DNA of 6,313 nt. Source: an uncultured Chromatiaceae bacterium. GTDB lineage: Bacteria > Pseudomonadota > Gammaproteobacteria > Enterobacterales > Alteromonadaceae. Within the stretch, counting starts at the first letter, position 1. Each line of letters starts with the position of its first letter. The notes under the pieces were generated by a model, which made no database searches, was not told the DNA's origin, and worked only from the letters and a program-made list of their open reading frames with translations. The stretch lies in contig CAMLNG010000234.1 of NCBI GenBank assembly GCA_946481195.1, positions 1 through 6,313 of the forward strand, read 5' to 3'. This document shows, piece by piece, positions 1 to 5,845 of this stretch. The position numbers were made by a program, and so were the translations under genes.

Positions 1-49
1 GGTCGATGTTGAAGTCGAAGCCGATGAGGCAGACGACTCCGAAGAGTAA
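1..49 (+). CDS. gyrA: DNA gyrase subunit A, C-terminal tail (5' truncated)
   Basis: Only the last 15 codons are inside the window, read from base 2 to a TAA stop at 47-49. The peptide is VDVEVEADEADDSEE, with 9 acidic residues out of 15 and no basic ones. GyrA proteins of gammaproteobacteria end in such an unstructured acidic tail after the beta-pinwheel DNA-wrapping domain, and in E. coli this tail affects supercoiling activity (family knowledge). The assignment rests on the acidic tail, the intrinsic terminator directly after it, and the common gammaproteobacterial order gyrA-serC-aroA. No catalytic part is visible, so the name depends on context. Another protein with an acidic C-terminus is possible but less likely. 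Confidence 0.8.
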   Translation, partial: VDVEVEADEADDSEE

Positions 50-52
50 AAC

Positions 53-78
53 AAAAGGCACCTGCGGGTGCCTTTTTT
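53..78 (+). terminator. Intrinsic terminator after gyrA
   Basis: A 10-bp perfect stem (53-62 with 67-76, core GGCACC/GGTGCC) closes a four-base loop TGCG, and a run of six T lies at 73-78. The stem starts four bases after the gyrA stop codon. The A-rich left arm also pairs with the T run, so the element may work in both directions, but no minus-strand gene ends here. Confidence 0.93.
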
Positions 79-134
79 CTGTCTGCGGGTTTCTGCCAGG
101 CGAAAAATGCGATACAGTGAGCCTCACAAAAAGA

Positions 135-148
135 GCCATCCAGATGGC
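135..148. other. Short inverted repeat upstream of serC
   Basis: GCCATC at 135-140 is mirrored by GATGGC at 143-148, with CA between. As RNA this folds into a 5-bp stem with loop CCAG. As DNA it is a 14-base near-palindrome of operator size, about 110 bases before the serC start. It has no T run, so it is not a terminator. Its function is unknown, and the match could be chance. Confidence 0.35.
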
Positions 149-258
149 GAAAATTGCTGCAGTGCCGGTACTTCGATAACAATAAAACCGCATGATCCTG
201 CCGCCAGGTCTTTAGCCGCTTTAATCCGCGAATTTTGTTTTGACGCAATGAGGTAAAA

Positions 259-1341
259 ATGACGACCTATAACTTTTGTGCCGGTCCGGCGATGTTGCCG
301 GTAGAAGTGATGCAGCAAGCACAGGAAGAGCTGATCAACTGGCATGGCCGGGGTTGTTCCATTATGGAAATGAGCCATCGTGGCAAAGATTTTATCAAAG
401 TGGCTGCTGAGGCTGAGCAGGACTTACGTGATTTATTGCAAGTGCCGGCCAATTATAAAGTGCTGTTTATGCATGGTGGCGGTCGTGGCCAGTTTTCCGC
501 AGTGCCGCTGAACCTGCTTAAAGCCGGTCAGAGCGCGGACTATATTGTTTCCGGTGCCTGGTCTAAAGCTGCTGCTGAAGAAGCGCATAAATTTGGCACT
601 ATTGCTGTTCAGAGTATTGCCCGGAAAACTGAAGACGGCCTGCGCAGCCTCAAAGCTGCTGCGGACTGGCATCTGGGTGATAAATCTGCATTTGTGCATT
701 TCTGCCCGAATGAGACCGTCGATGGCCTTGAATTTACCGATTTACCTGCGACATCAGCGCCGCTGGTTGCTGATTTATCCTCAACGATTCTGTCCCGTCC
801 CATCGATGTCAGTCGTTATGGCGTGATCTACGCTGGTGCACAGAAAAATATCGGTCCTTCAGGCCTCACGCTGGCCCTGGTGCGGGAAGACCTGTTGCCA
901 CCAGCCGGTGCGCCAATTCCTGCGGTGCTGGACTATCGTCTGGCCGCCGAAAACGATTCAATGTTTAACACACCGCCGACTTATGCCTGGTATCTGGCGG
1001 GCTTAGTATTCAAATGGCTGAAGCGTCAGGGTGGCGTTGAAGCCATGGGCAAACTGAATCAGCTCAAAGCGCAAACGCTTTACAACTACGTCGACCAAAG
1101 CGATTTTTATCGCAATGATGTGGATACGCGTTACCGCTCCTGGATGAATGTACCGTTTCTATTGGCCGATGAGCGCTTAAACGACAAATTTGTCGCTGAT
1201 GCCGAAGCAAATGGCCTGCTGGCATTAAAAGGCCATCGCATGGTCGGTGGTATGCGCGCCAGTCTTTACAATGCAATGCCATTGGAAGGTGTACAGACGT
1301 TGGTGACTTTCATGCGTGAATTCGAGCGGGTGAACGGCTGA
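259..1341 (+). CDS. serC: Phosphoserine aminotransferase SerC
   Basis: SerC is a cytoplasmic class V, PLP-dependent aminotransferase. It converts 3-phosphohydroxypyruvate and glutamate to 3-phosphoserine, and in the pyridoxal phosphate pathway it also makes 4-phosphohydroxy-L-threonine. The protein has 360 residues (E. coli 362). Visible signatures are the N-terminal [10 protein letters not shown], the substrate-binding MSHRG (H40, R41), GGGRGQF, the PLP-stacking W101 in SGAW, T153, D172 in VADLSS, and the Schiff-base lysine K196 in [11 protein letters not shown]327 and R333 near the C-terminus correspond to E. coli R329 and R335. The ATG at 259 is chosen because GAGGT lies at 250-254 and the family N-terminus begins right there. 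Its stop overlaps the aroA start by one base (TGATG), which suggests translational coupling. No clear promoter was found in the 180 bases between the gyrA terminator and the start. Confidence 0.97.
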   Translation: MTTYNFCAGPAMLPVEVMQQAQEELINWHGRGCSIMEMSHRGKDFIKVAAEAEQDLRDLLQVPANYKVLFMHGGGRGQFSAVPLNLLKAGQSADYIVSGAWSKAAAEEAHKFGTIAVQSIARKTEDGLRSLKAAADWHLGDKSAFVHFCPNETVDGLEFTDLPATSAPLVADLSSTILSRPIDVSRYGVIYAGAQKNIGPSGLTLALVREDLLPPAGAPIPAVLDYRLAAENDSMFNTPPTYAWYLAGLVFKWLKRQGGVEAMGKLNQLKAQTLYNYVDQSDFYRNDVDTRYRSWMNVPFLLADERLNDKFVADAEANGLLALKGHRMVGGMRASLYNAMPLEGVQTLVTFMREFERVNG

Positions 1342-2618
1342 TGAAGACCTTAACTCTGCAAAAAATCAACGGCGTGCAAGGCACAGTGCATTTACCGGGC
1401 TCAAAAAGTATCTCCAACCGGGTGTTGTTGCTGGCTGCGCTGGCGCAAGGTGAAACCCGCATCAGTAATCTGCTGCACAGCGACGACATCGAACATATGC
1501 TCAATGCACTCACTTCCTTGGGCGTGTCATTTCAGCTGTCAGAATGTAAAAGTAAATGTGTGGTTCAGGGCCTCGGTGGGTTATTCAAGCATCCTGCGCC
1601 GCTGGAACTTTTTCTGGGGAATGCCGGCACCGCGATGCGACCATTAACAGCCGCGCTGGCCGCTTCCAATGTCAACGTCACGCTGACAGGCGAACCGCGG
1701 ATGTACGAAAGACCTATCGGGCATTTAGTCGACGCGCTGCGCCAGTTGGATGCCGATATCAGCTATTTGCAGCAGGAGGGGTTTCCGCCGCTGCAGATCC
1801 GCGGCAAAGCTCTGAATGGCGGCACTATCAAAATAGATGGCAGTATCTCCAGTCAGTTTTTGACCGCTGTGCTGATGGTCGCTCCGTTACTCGACGCGGA
1901 CAGTGAAATCGACATCGTCGGTGAGCTGGTATCTAAGCCTTACATTGATATCACGTTAGCGCTGATGAACCGATTTGGCGTGAGCGTCGAGAACCAGAAT
2001 TATCAGAAATTTGTCATCGCTGGCCGGCAACAATATCAGTCACCTGGCGATTGGCTGGTTGAGGGCGACGCGTCTTCTGCCAGTTATTTCCTTGCCGCAG
2101 CTGCGATAGGCGGCAGTATCAAAGTGACAGGCATTGGTAAACATGCGGTTCAGGGCGACATTCGCTTTGCTGATGCACTTGAAGCGATGGGCGCAACTGT
2201 GGAATGGGGCGACGATTATATTTCGGTTACGCGGAACCAGTTAAATGGTATTGACCGGGACTACAACGCTATTCCGGATGCAGCGATGACCATTGCAACG
2301 ACGGCGTTATTCGCTAAAGGGCCGACGTTAATCCGTAACGTCTATAACTGGCGGGTGAAAGAAACCGATCGCTTGCACGCGATGGCGACAGAGCTGCGCA
2401 AAGTTGGTGCCGAAGTTGAAGAAGGTGAAGATTACCTGAAAGTGACACCACCGGCTGTGATAAAGCACGCCAGTATCGCCACTTATAATGACCATCGCAT
2501 GGCGATGTGTTTCTCGATGCTGGCTTTCGCTGATTGTGGTGTGACTATCGAAGATCCAGATTGCACGCGCAAAACTTTTCCGCAGTATTTTGAAGTGTTT
2601 AGCAGCTTAGCAAACTAA
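1341..2618 (+). CDS. aroA: 3-phosphoshikimate 1-carboxyvinyltransferase (EPSP synthase), class I
   Basis: AroA joins phosphoenolpyruvate to shikimate-3-phosphate, the sixth step of the shikimate pathway, in the cytoplasm. The protein has 425 residues (E. coli 427) and keeps E. coli numbering at the active site: K22, S23 and R27 in [10 protein letters not shown]94, G96, T97, R100 and P101 in [13 protein letters not shown]124 in PRMYERP; D313 in IPDAAMT; K340, E341 and R344 in VKETDR; R386 in YNDHRMAM; and K411 in CTRKTFP. The two inverse alpha/beta domains are therefore complete. G96, T97 and P101 are those of ordinary class I enzymes, which as a family are glyphosate-sensitive. The start codon shares its A with the serC stop, and there is no good Shine-Dalgarno sequence, so translation probably depends on serC. 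A strong terminator follows 30 bases after the stop. Confidence 0.98.
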   Translation: MKTLTLQKINGVQGTVHLPGSKSISNRVLLLAALAQGETRISNLLHSDDIEHMLNALTSLGVSFQLSECKSKCVVQGLGGLFKHPAPLELFLGNAGTAMRPLTAALAASNVNVTLTGEPRMYERPIGHLVDALRQLDADISYLQQEGFPPLQIRGKALNGGTIKIDGSISSQFLTAVLMVAPLLDADSEIDIVGELVSKPYIDITLALMNRFGVSVENQNYQKFVIAGRQQYQSPGDWLVEGDASSASYFLAAAAIGGSIKVTGIGKHAVQGDIRFADALEAMGATVEWGDDYISVTRNQLNGIDRDYNAIPDAAMTIATTALFAKGPTLIRNVYNWRVKETDRLHAMATELRKVGAEVEEGEDYLKVTPPAVIKHASIATYNDHRMAMCFSMLAFADCGVTIEDPDCTRKTFPQYFEVFSSLAN

Positions 2619-2648
2619 AACGCGTAACTAATATAAAGTGATGCTAAG

Positions 2649-2682
2649 GCGCGGTTTTTCTTAGAGAAACCGCGCTTTTTTT
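2649..2682 (+). terminator. Intrinsic terminator of the serC-aroA unit
   Basis: GCGCGGTTT at 2649-2657 pairs perfectly with AAACCGCGC at 2667-2675. This gives a 9-bp GC-rich stem around a 9-base loop, followed by seven T at 2676-2682. It ends the serC-aroA transcript and separates it from cmk. The T run stops only 12 bases before the -10 box of the next promoter. Confidence 0.94.
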
Positions 2683-2694
2683 AACATTTGTCTG

Positions 2695-2700
2695 TATAAT
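2695..2700 (+). promoter_or_regulatory. Probable sigma-70 -10 box for cmk
   Basis: A perfect TATAAT stands 39 bases upstream of the cmk start, right after the aroA terminator, so transcription would begin near 2707 and leave a leader of about 33 bases. The -35 position is poor: a 16-18 bp spacer puts it in the GC-rich right arm of the terminator, where nothing resembles TTGACA. There is also no TGn extension. The promoter may need an activator or upstream contacts, or the hexamer may be partly fortuitous. Confidence 0.6.
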
Positions 2701-2739
2701 GCCGGCCTTTAGTGGTTTTACCAGTTATCTGGAGGCAGC

Positions 2740-3423
2740 ATGCAGAGTATTCCGGTCATCACGATTGACGGCCCCGGCGGTTCCGGTAAAGGCACTATTT
2801 GCCGGCTGGTCGCCCAACAACTGGGCTGGCATCTGCTCGACAGCGGTGCAATTTACCGCGTACTGGCGCTGGCAGCTATTCATCACGACATCGCTGCCGA
2901 TGACGAAGAAGCTCTGCAACCACTGGCTGCACACCTCGATGTTCAATTCACTTCCGACGACAGTGGTAATGTCCGTATCACGCTGGAAGGCGAAAACGTT
3001 ACTCATACTATCCGCACCGAAGAGGTCGGCTCAGTCGCTTCTAAAATTGCCTCATTGCCACGCGTCCGGGAAGCTTTATTACGCCGTCAGCGTGCCTTTC
3101 GTGAAGCGCCGGGTTTAGTGGCTGATGGCCGCGATATGGGCACTGTGGTTTTCCCAGGTGCAGAGGTCAAAATATTCCTGACAGCCGCGGCCGAAGAGCG
3201 CGCCAGACGGCGTTATTTAGAGTTGAAACAAAAGGGCCATGATGTTAACATCGGCGACCTTTTGAGCGAAATTCAGGCAAGGGACGAGCGCGATATGAAT
3301 CGTGCTGTGGCGCCGCTGAAACCGGCCGCTGATGCGTACCTGCTGGATTCGACCAATAAATCTATTGAACAAGTGTTGGCAGAAGTCCTGAGCTTCATGA
3401 AGAAGCAGTTGAACCAGGCCTGA
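2740..3423 (+). CDS. cmk: Cytidylate kinase
   Basis: Cmk phosphorylates CMP and dCMP with ATP to CDP and dCDP, recycling cytidylates from RNA turnover and feeding dCTP and phospholipid synthesis. The protein has 227 residues, as in E. coli. It carries the P-loop GPGGSGKGT (residues 11-19, K17), the nucleotide-binding DSGAIYR (34-40), the NMP-binding insert in the middle, [14 protein letters not shown] (107-120, R110), and [10 protein letters not shown] (130-139, D132). The C-terminal part contains [13 protein letters not shown], which matches the LID region. The ATG at 2740 has an excellent GGAGG at 2731-2735 with a 4-base spacer. An earlier ATG at 2699 is in a different frame. The gene lies directly upstream of rpsA, as in other gammaproteobacteria. 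In E. coli some rpsA transcripts start in or before cmk (literature); I could not pick out a clean promoter inside this copy. Confidence 0.97.
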   Translation: MQSIPVITIDGPGGSGKGTICRLVAQQLGWHLLDSGAIYRVLALAAIHHDIAADDEEALQPLAAHLDVQFTSDDSGNVRITLEGENVTHTIRTEEVGSVASKIASLPRVREALLRRQRAFREAPGLVADGRDMGTVVFPGAEVKIFLTAAAEERARRRYLELKQKGHDVNIGDLLSEIQARDERDMNRAVAPLKPAADAYLLDSTNKSIEQVLAEVLSFMKKQLNQA

Positions 3424-3523
3424 CATTACTTTGGACAGCCGCAGACATGGATGCCTCGCGGTAAATTAAGCAACCCCACCCAATATGGACCTAAGGTGGA
3501 GCAACTAACCGAAACAGTGAAAA
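3424..3523 (+). promoter_or_regulatory. Structured rpsA leader, likely S1 autoregulation site
   Basis: The 100 bases before rpsA lack a Shine-Dalgarno sequence at working distance; the start is preceded only by GTGAAAA. Two hairpins can be drawn. The first pairs CCGC 3439-3442 with GCGG 3458-3461, continues with short inner pairs, and has apical loop TGGA 3448-3451. The second pairs CCACC 3476-3480 with GGTGG 3495-3499, and its loop contains ATATGGAC. The A-rich stretch 3501-3526 is mostly unpaired. Gammaproteobacterial rpsA leaders are known to form successive hairpins with GGA in the loops, to be translated efficiently without a canonical Shine-Dalgarno sequence, and to be repressed by free S1. 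The layout here fits, but the pairing was drawn by eye. Confidence 0.7.
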
Positions 3524-5197
3524 ATGACTGAAAATTTTGCACAATTATTTGAGGAAAGCCTCAAGACTATCGAAACTCGCCCAGGTTCAATCGTTAAGGG
3601 CACCATCGTAGCAATCCACAAAGACGTAGTACTGGTTGACGCCGGTCTGAAATCTGAAGCTGCGATCCCGGTTGAACAATTCAAAAACCTGGCTGGCGAA
3701 GTTGAAGTGAACGTTGGTGACATCATCGACGTAGCTCTGGACGCAGTTGAAGATGGTTTCGGTGAGACATTACTGTCTCGCGAAAAAGCCAAACGTCACG
3801 AGTCCTGGGTACGCCTGGAAAAAGCCTGTGAAGAAAAAGCTACCGTTATCGGTGTTATCACTGGCAAAGTTAAAGGCGGTTTCACTGTCGAAGTTGACGG
3901 TATCCGTGCATTCCTGCCTGGTTCATTAGTCGATGTCCGTCCAGTACGTGACACGCTGCACTTAGAACACAAAGAACTTGAGTTCAAAGTCATCAAATTA
4001 GATCAGAAGCGTAACAACGTTGTGGTTTCTCGCCGCGCTGTTATCGAATCTGAAAGCTCAGCTGAGCGCGATACTCTGCTGCAAAACCTGGAAGAAGGCA
4101 TGGAAGTCAAAGGTATCGTTAAGAACCTGACTGACTACGGTGCATTCGTTGACCTGGGTGGCGTAGACGGCTTACTGCACATCACTGACATGGCTTGGAA
4201 ACGCGTTAAGCACCCAAGCGAAATCGTCAATGTTGGCGACGAGATCCCAGTAAAAGTTCTGAAGTTCGACCGCGAGAAGCAACGTGTTTCTCTGGGCCTG
4301 AAACAGATGGGCGAAGATCCATGGGCAGCTATCGCTTCTCGTTACCCAGAAGGTGCTCGCATCACTGGTCGTGTAACCAACCTGACAGATTACGGCTGCT
4401 TCGTTGAAATCGAAGAAGGCGTTGAAGGTCTGGTACACGTTTCAGAAATGGACTGGACCAACAAAAACATCCACCCATCTAAAGTTGTTAACTTAGGTGA
4501 TTCAGTGGAAGTGATGGTTCTGGAAATCGACGAAGAACGTCGTCGTATTTCTTTAGGCCTGAAACAGTGCAAAGCCAACCCATGGGAAGAGTTTGCCAAA
4601 GGCTTCAACAAAGGTGACCGCGTTTCCGGTAAGATCAAGTCAATCACTGACTTCGGTATCTTCATCGGTCTGGACGGCGGCATCGACGGCCTGGTTCACC
4701 TGTCAGACATCAGCTGGAATTCAACTGGCGAAGACGCCGTACGTGAATTCAAGAAAGGCGACGAAGTGTCTGCCGTTGTTCTGCAAGTTGACCCAGAGCG
4801 CGAGCGTATCTCTTTAGGCATCAAGCAATTAGACGAAGATCCATTCAACGGCTATCTTGCTGATAACAAAAAAGGTGCTATCGTTAAAGGCGAAGTAACT
4901 GCAGTTGACGCGAAAGGCGCAACCGTATTACTGGAAGGCGGCGTAGAAGGTTATGTTCGCGTTTCTGATATCGCTCGTGAGCGTATCGAAGATGCAACTA
5001 CTGCGCTGAAAGTCGGTGAAGAAGTTGAAGCTCGTCTGATGGGTGTTGACCGCAAAAACCGCGTGATCAGCCTGTCAATCAAAGCCAAGTTCGAAGCTGA
5101 AGAGAAAGAAGCGTTAGAATCAATCAAGCAGGACGATTCTGCTTTTGGTGGTAACGCAATGGCTGAAGCATTCAAAGCGGCTCAGAAATCTGAGTAA
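3524..5197 (+). CDS. rpsA: 30S ribosomal protein S1
   Basis: S1 binds single-stranded, A/U-rich mRNA 5' regions and brings mRNAs with weak Shine-Dalgarno sequences to the 30S subunit. The protein has 557 residues, exactly the E. coli length. It contains six S1 (OB-fold) repeats at about 21-87, 105-171, 192-260, 277-347, 364-434 and 451-520. Domains 1-2, the ribosome-binding half, are divergent and carry [16 protein letters not shown]. Domains 3-6 show the repeated pattern TDYGAFV/TDYGCFV/TDFGIFI, then [24 protein letters not shown], then [25 protein letters not shown]. The C-terminus [12 protein letters not shown] is typical. Codon use is strongly biased: 10 of 12 prolines are CCA, unlike serC, which fits very high expression. 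The ATG at 3524 matches the family N-terminus [13 protein letters not shown]. It follows cmk by 100 bases and is probably autoregulated through that leader. Confidence 0.99.
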   Translation: MTENFAQLFEESLKTIETRPGSIVKGTIVAIHKDVVLVDAGLKSEAAIPVEQFKNLAGEVEVNVGDIIDVALDAVEDGFGETLLSREKAKRHESWVRLEKACEEKATVIGVITGKVKGGFTVEVDGIRAFLPGSLVDVRPVRDTLHLEHKELEFKVIKLDQKRNNVVVSRRAVIESESSAERDTLLQNLEEGMEVKGIVKNLTDYGAFVDLGGVDGLLHITDMAWKRVKHPSEIVNVGDEIPVKVLKFDREKQRVSLGLKQMGEDPWAAIASRYPEGARITGRVTNLTDYGCFVEIEEGVEGLVHVSEMDWTNKNIHPSKVVNLGDSVEVMVLEIDEERRRISLGLKQCKANPWEEFAKGFNKGDRVSGKIKSITDFGIFIGLDGGIDGLVHLSDISWNSTGEDAVREFKKGDEVSAVVLQVDPERERISLGIKQLDEDPFNGYLADNKKGAIVKGEVTAVDAKGATVLLEGGVEGYVRVSDIARERIEDATTALKVGEEVEARLMGVDRKNRVISLSIKAKFEAEEKEALESIKQDDSAFGGNAMAEAFKAAQKSE

Positions 5198-5210
5198 TTG
5201 ATGCAAGCCG

Positions 5211-5243
5211 GTCGGTTGGGGCATTTGCCTCAACCGGCATTTT
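5211..5243 (+). terminator. Hairpin terminator or attenuator between rpsA and ihfB
   Basis: Bases 5211-5222 pair with 5227-5238 (core CGGTTGGGGC with GCCTCAACCG), giving a 12-bp stem with two G-T wobbles and loop ATTT. The stem is followed by A and then only four T at 5240-5243. The stem is strong but the U tract is short, so partial termination is likely. That would lower ihfB expression relative to rpsA while allowing read-through, since no obvious ihfB promoter lies between it and the gene. Confidence 0.75.
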
Positions 5244-5260
5244 CCAGCAACAGTGTAAGC

Positions 5261-5264
5261 GGAG
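5261..5264 (+). promoter_or_regulatory. Ribosome binding site fixing the ihfB start
   Basis: GGAG lies five bases before the ATG at 5270. The same frame is open back to an ATG at 5198, immediately after the rpsA stop. That upstream stretch has no ribosome binding site, runs through the terminator hairpin, and would add 24 residues absent from IHF-beta. The site therefore decides for 5270. Confidence 0.85.
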
Positions 5265-5269
5265 TCCTT

Positions 5270-5554
5270 ATGACCAAATCTGAGTTGATCGAAAAGTTAG
5301 CAACTGATTTTCCTCATATCCAGGTAAAAGATGTTGAATCCGCCGTCAAAGAAATTCTCGAACAAATGGCTGGTTCTCTTGCTGCCAATGAGCGCATTGA
5401 GATCCGCGGCTTCGGTAGTTTCTCCTTACACTTCAGAGCCCCACGGGTAGGTCGCAATCCGAAAACCGGCGACAAAGTTGAACTTGACGGTAAATACGTC
5501 CCGCATTTTAAACCAGGTAAAGAATTACGCGACCGCGTTAAAGAAAATACCTGA
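5270..5554 (+). CDS. ihfB: Integration host factor subunit beta
   Basis: IhfB pairs with IhfA to form the heterodimeric nucleoid protein IHF, which bends DNA sharply at specific sites in recombination, replication and sigma-54 promoter activation. The protein has 94 residues, the E. coli length, when started at 5270. It shows the helical N-terminus [11 protein letters not shown], the core [15 protein letters not shown], and the beta-arm [12 protein letters not shown] with the DNA-intercalating P64. E44 and R46, the residues that in E. coli IHF-beta read the consensus site, are both present and separate it from HU. The end [10 protein letters not shown] is standard. The frame could be opened at 5198 but that extension is rejected. 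It lies 72 bases after rpsA, behind a hairpin terminator, and is probably transcribed in part by read-through. lapA follows 44 bases later. Confidence 0.97.
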   Translation: MTKSELIEKLATDFPHIQVKDVESAVKEILEQMAGSLAANERIEIRGFGSFSLHFRAPRVGRNPKTGDKVELDGKYVPHFKPGKELRDRVKENT

Positions 5555-5564
5555 GTCTTGTCCA

Positions 5565-5577
5565 CGCTGATACAGCG
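5565..5577 (+). other. Small hairpin in the ihfB-lapA gap
   Basis: CGCTG at 5565-5569 pairs with CAGCG at 5573-5577 around the loop ATA. No T run follows, so it is not a terminator. It sits just before the region where lapA translation starts and could protect the upstream mRNA end or tune lapA, or it may be chance. Confidence 0.25.
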
Positions 5578-5588
5578 ACGGTGCTAAC

Positions 5589-5592
5589 GGAG
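5589..5592 (+). promoter_or_regulatory. Ribosome binding site supporting a TTG start for lapA
   Basis: GGAG stands six bases before TTG at 5599. The other in-frame candidate, GTG at 5581, is preceded by CAGCGACG with no Shine-Dalgarno match. The spacing therefore favours TTG as the lapA initiator. Confidence 0.65.
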
Positions 5593-5598
5593 CCGAGT

Positions 5599-5841
5599 TT
5601 GAGAAAGCTGATTTTTTTCCTGTGTTTTTCTGTGCTCATCCTGATTGGTCTGTTTTTCGGCTCAATCAACCAGCAAGTCGCTGAATTAAATTATTTTATT
5701 GCCAAAGCTGAGCTGCGGGTTGTCGATATAGCCCTGTTGTTTTTGTTGCTCGGCTTTGCCATTGGTCTGAGCTTGTCTCTGACGATTCTGGTGAAGTTGC
5801 GTACCAAACGTTGGATTAACCGGGCGATGAGCAAGACCTGA
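5599..5841 (+). CDS. lapA: Lipopolysaccharide assembly protein A (DUF1049 family)
   Basis: LapA is a small inner-membrane protein that works with LapB and FtsH in controlling LpxC and so lipopolysaccharide synthesis (E. coli knowledge). From the TTG at 5599 the product has 80 residues. There are two membrane segments, about residues 3-21 (KLIFFLCFSVLILIGLFFG) and 43-65 (ALLFLLLGFAIGLSLSL region). The periplasmic loop between them carries NQQVAELNYFIAKAELRV, and a basic cytoplasmic end KLRTKRWINR follows. This matches the family pattern, including the conserved N-Q and GFAIG motifs. A GTG at 5581 would add MLTEPS but lacks a ribosome binding site. The cytoplasmic tail is about 15 residues, shorter than the roughly 37 of E. 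coli LapA (102 aa). lapB begins four bases after the stop, so the two are co-translated. Confidence 0.88.
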   Translation: MRKLIFFLCFSVLILIGLFFGSINQQVAELNYFIAKAELRVVDIALLFLLLGFAIGLSLSLTILVKLRTKRWINRAMSKT

Positions 5842-5845
5842 ACTT

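Noticed and set aside
154..180. Possible serC promoter, TTGCTG at 154-159 and GATAAC at 175-180
   Set aside because: The spacer is 15 bases and both hexamers are weak; other placements in this gap are equally poor, so no promoter is called.
68..256. 62-codon open frame between gyrA and serC
   Set aside because: It starts inside the gyrA terminator, has no ribosome binding site, low-complexity composition without a recognisable motif, and ends just before the serC ribosome binding site.
240..273. TTGACG at 240-245 with TATAAC at 268-273
   Set aside because: The spacer is 22 bases, far from the usual 16-18, and the transcript would begin inside serC.
433..699. Minus-strand open frames inside serC and other genes
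   Set aside because: They mirror the codon pattern of well-supported plus-strand genes, lack ribosome binding sites and show no family signatures.
1556..1906. 116-codon plus-strand frame inside aroA
   Set aside because: It is an alternative frame of an intact aroA with all active-site residues in place; the peptide is rich in Arg and Ala with no motif.
2699..3118. 139-codon frame overlapping cmk, starting at the ATG within the TATAAT region
   Set aside because: Its ATG overlaps the -10 box and would lie upstream of the transcription start; the cmk frame has full domain support.
3447..3508. Two mini open frames in the rpsA leader (5 codons at 3447-3464, 7 codons at 3485-3508), both starting ATGGA
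   Set aside because: Neither has a ribosome binding site, and the ATGGA context is better explained by the GGA hairpin loops; translation is not supported.
3524..5197. DNA repeats within rpsA
   Set aside because: The recurring blocks are the six S1 domains of the protein, diverged at DNA level; they are not mobile or satellite repeats.
5198..5269. N-terminal extension of ihfB from the ATG at 5198
   Set aside because: It passes through the terminator hairpin, lacks a ribosome binding site, and IHF-beta proteins begin at MTKSEL.
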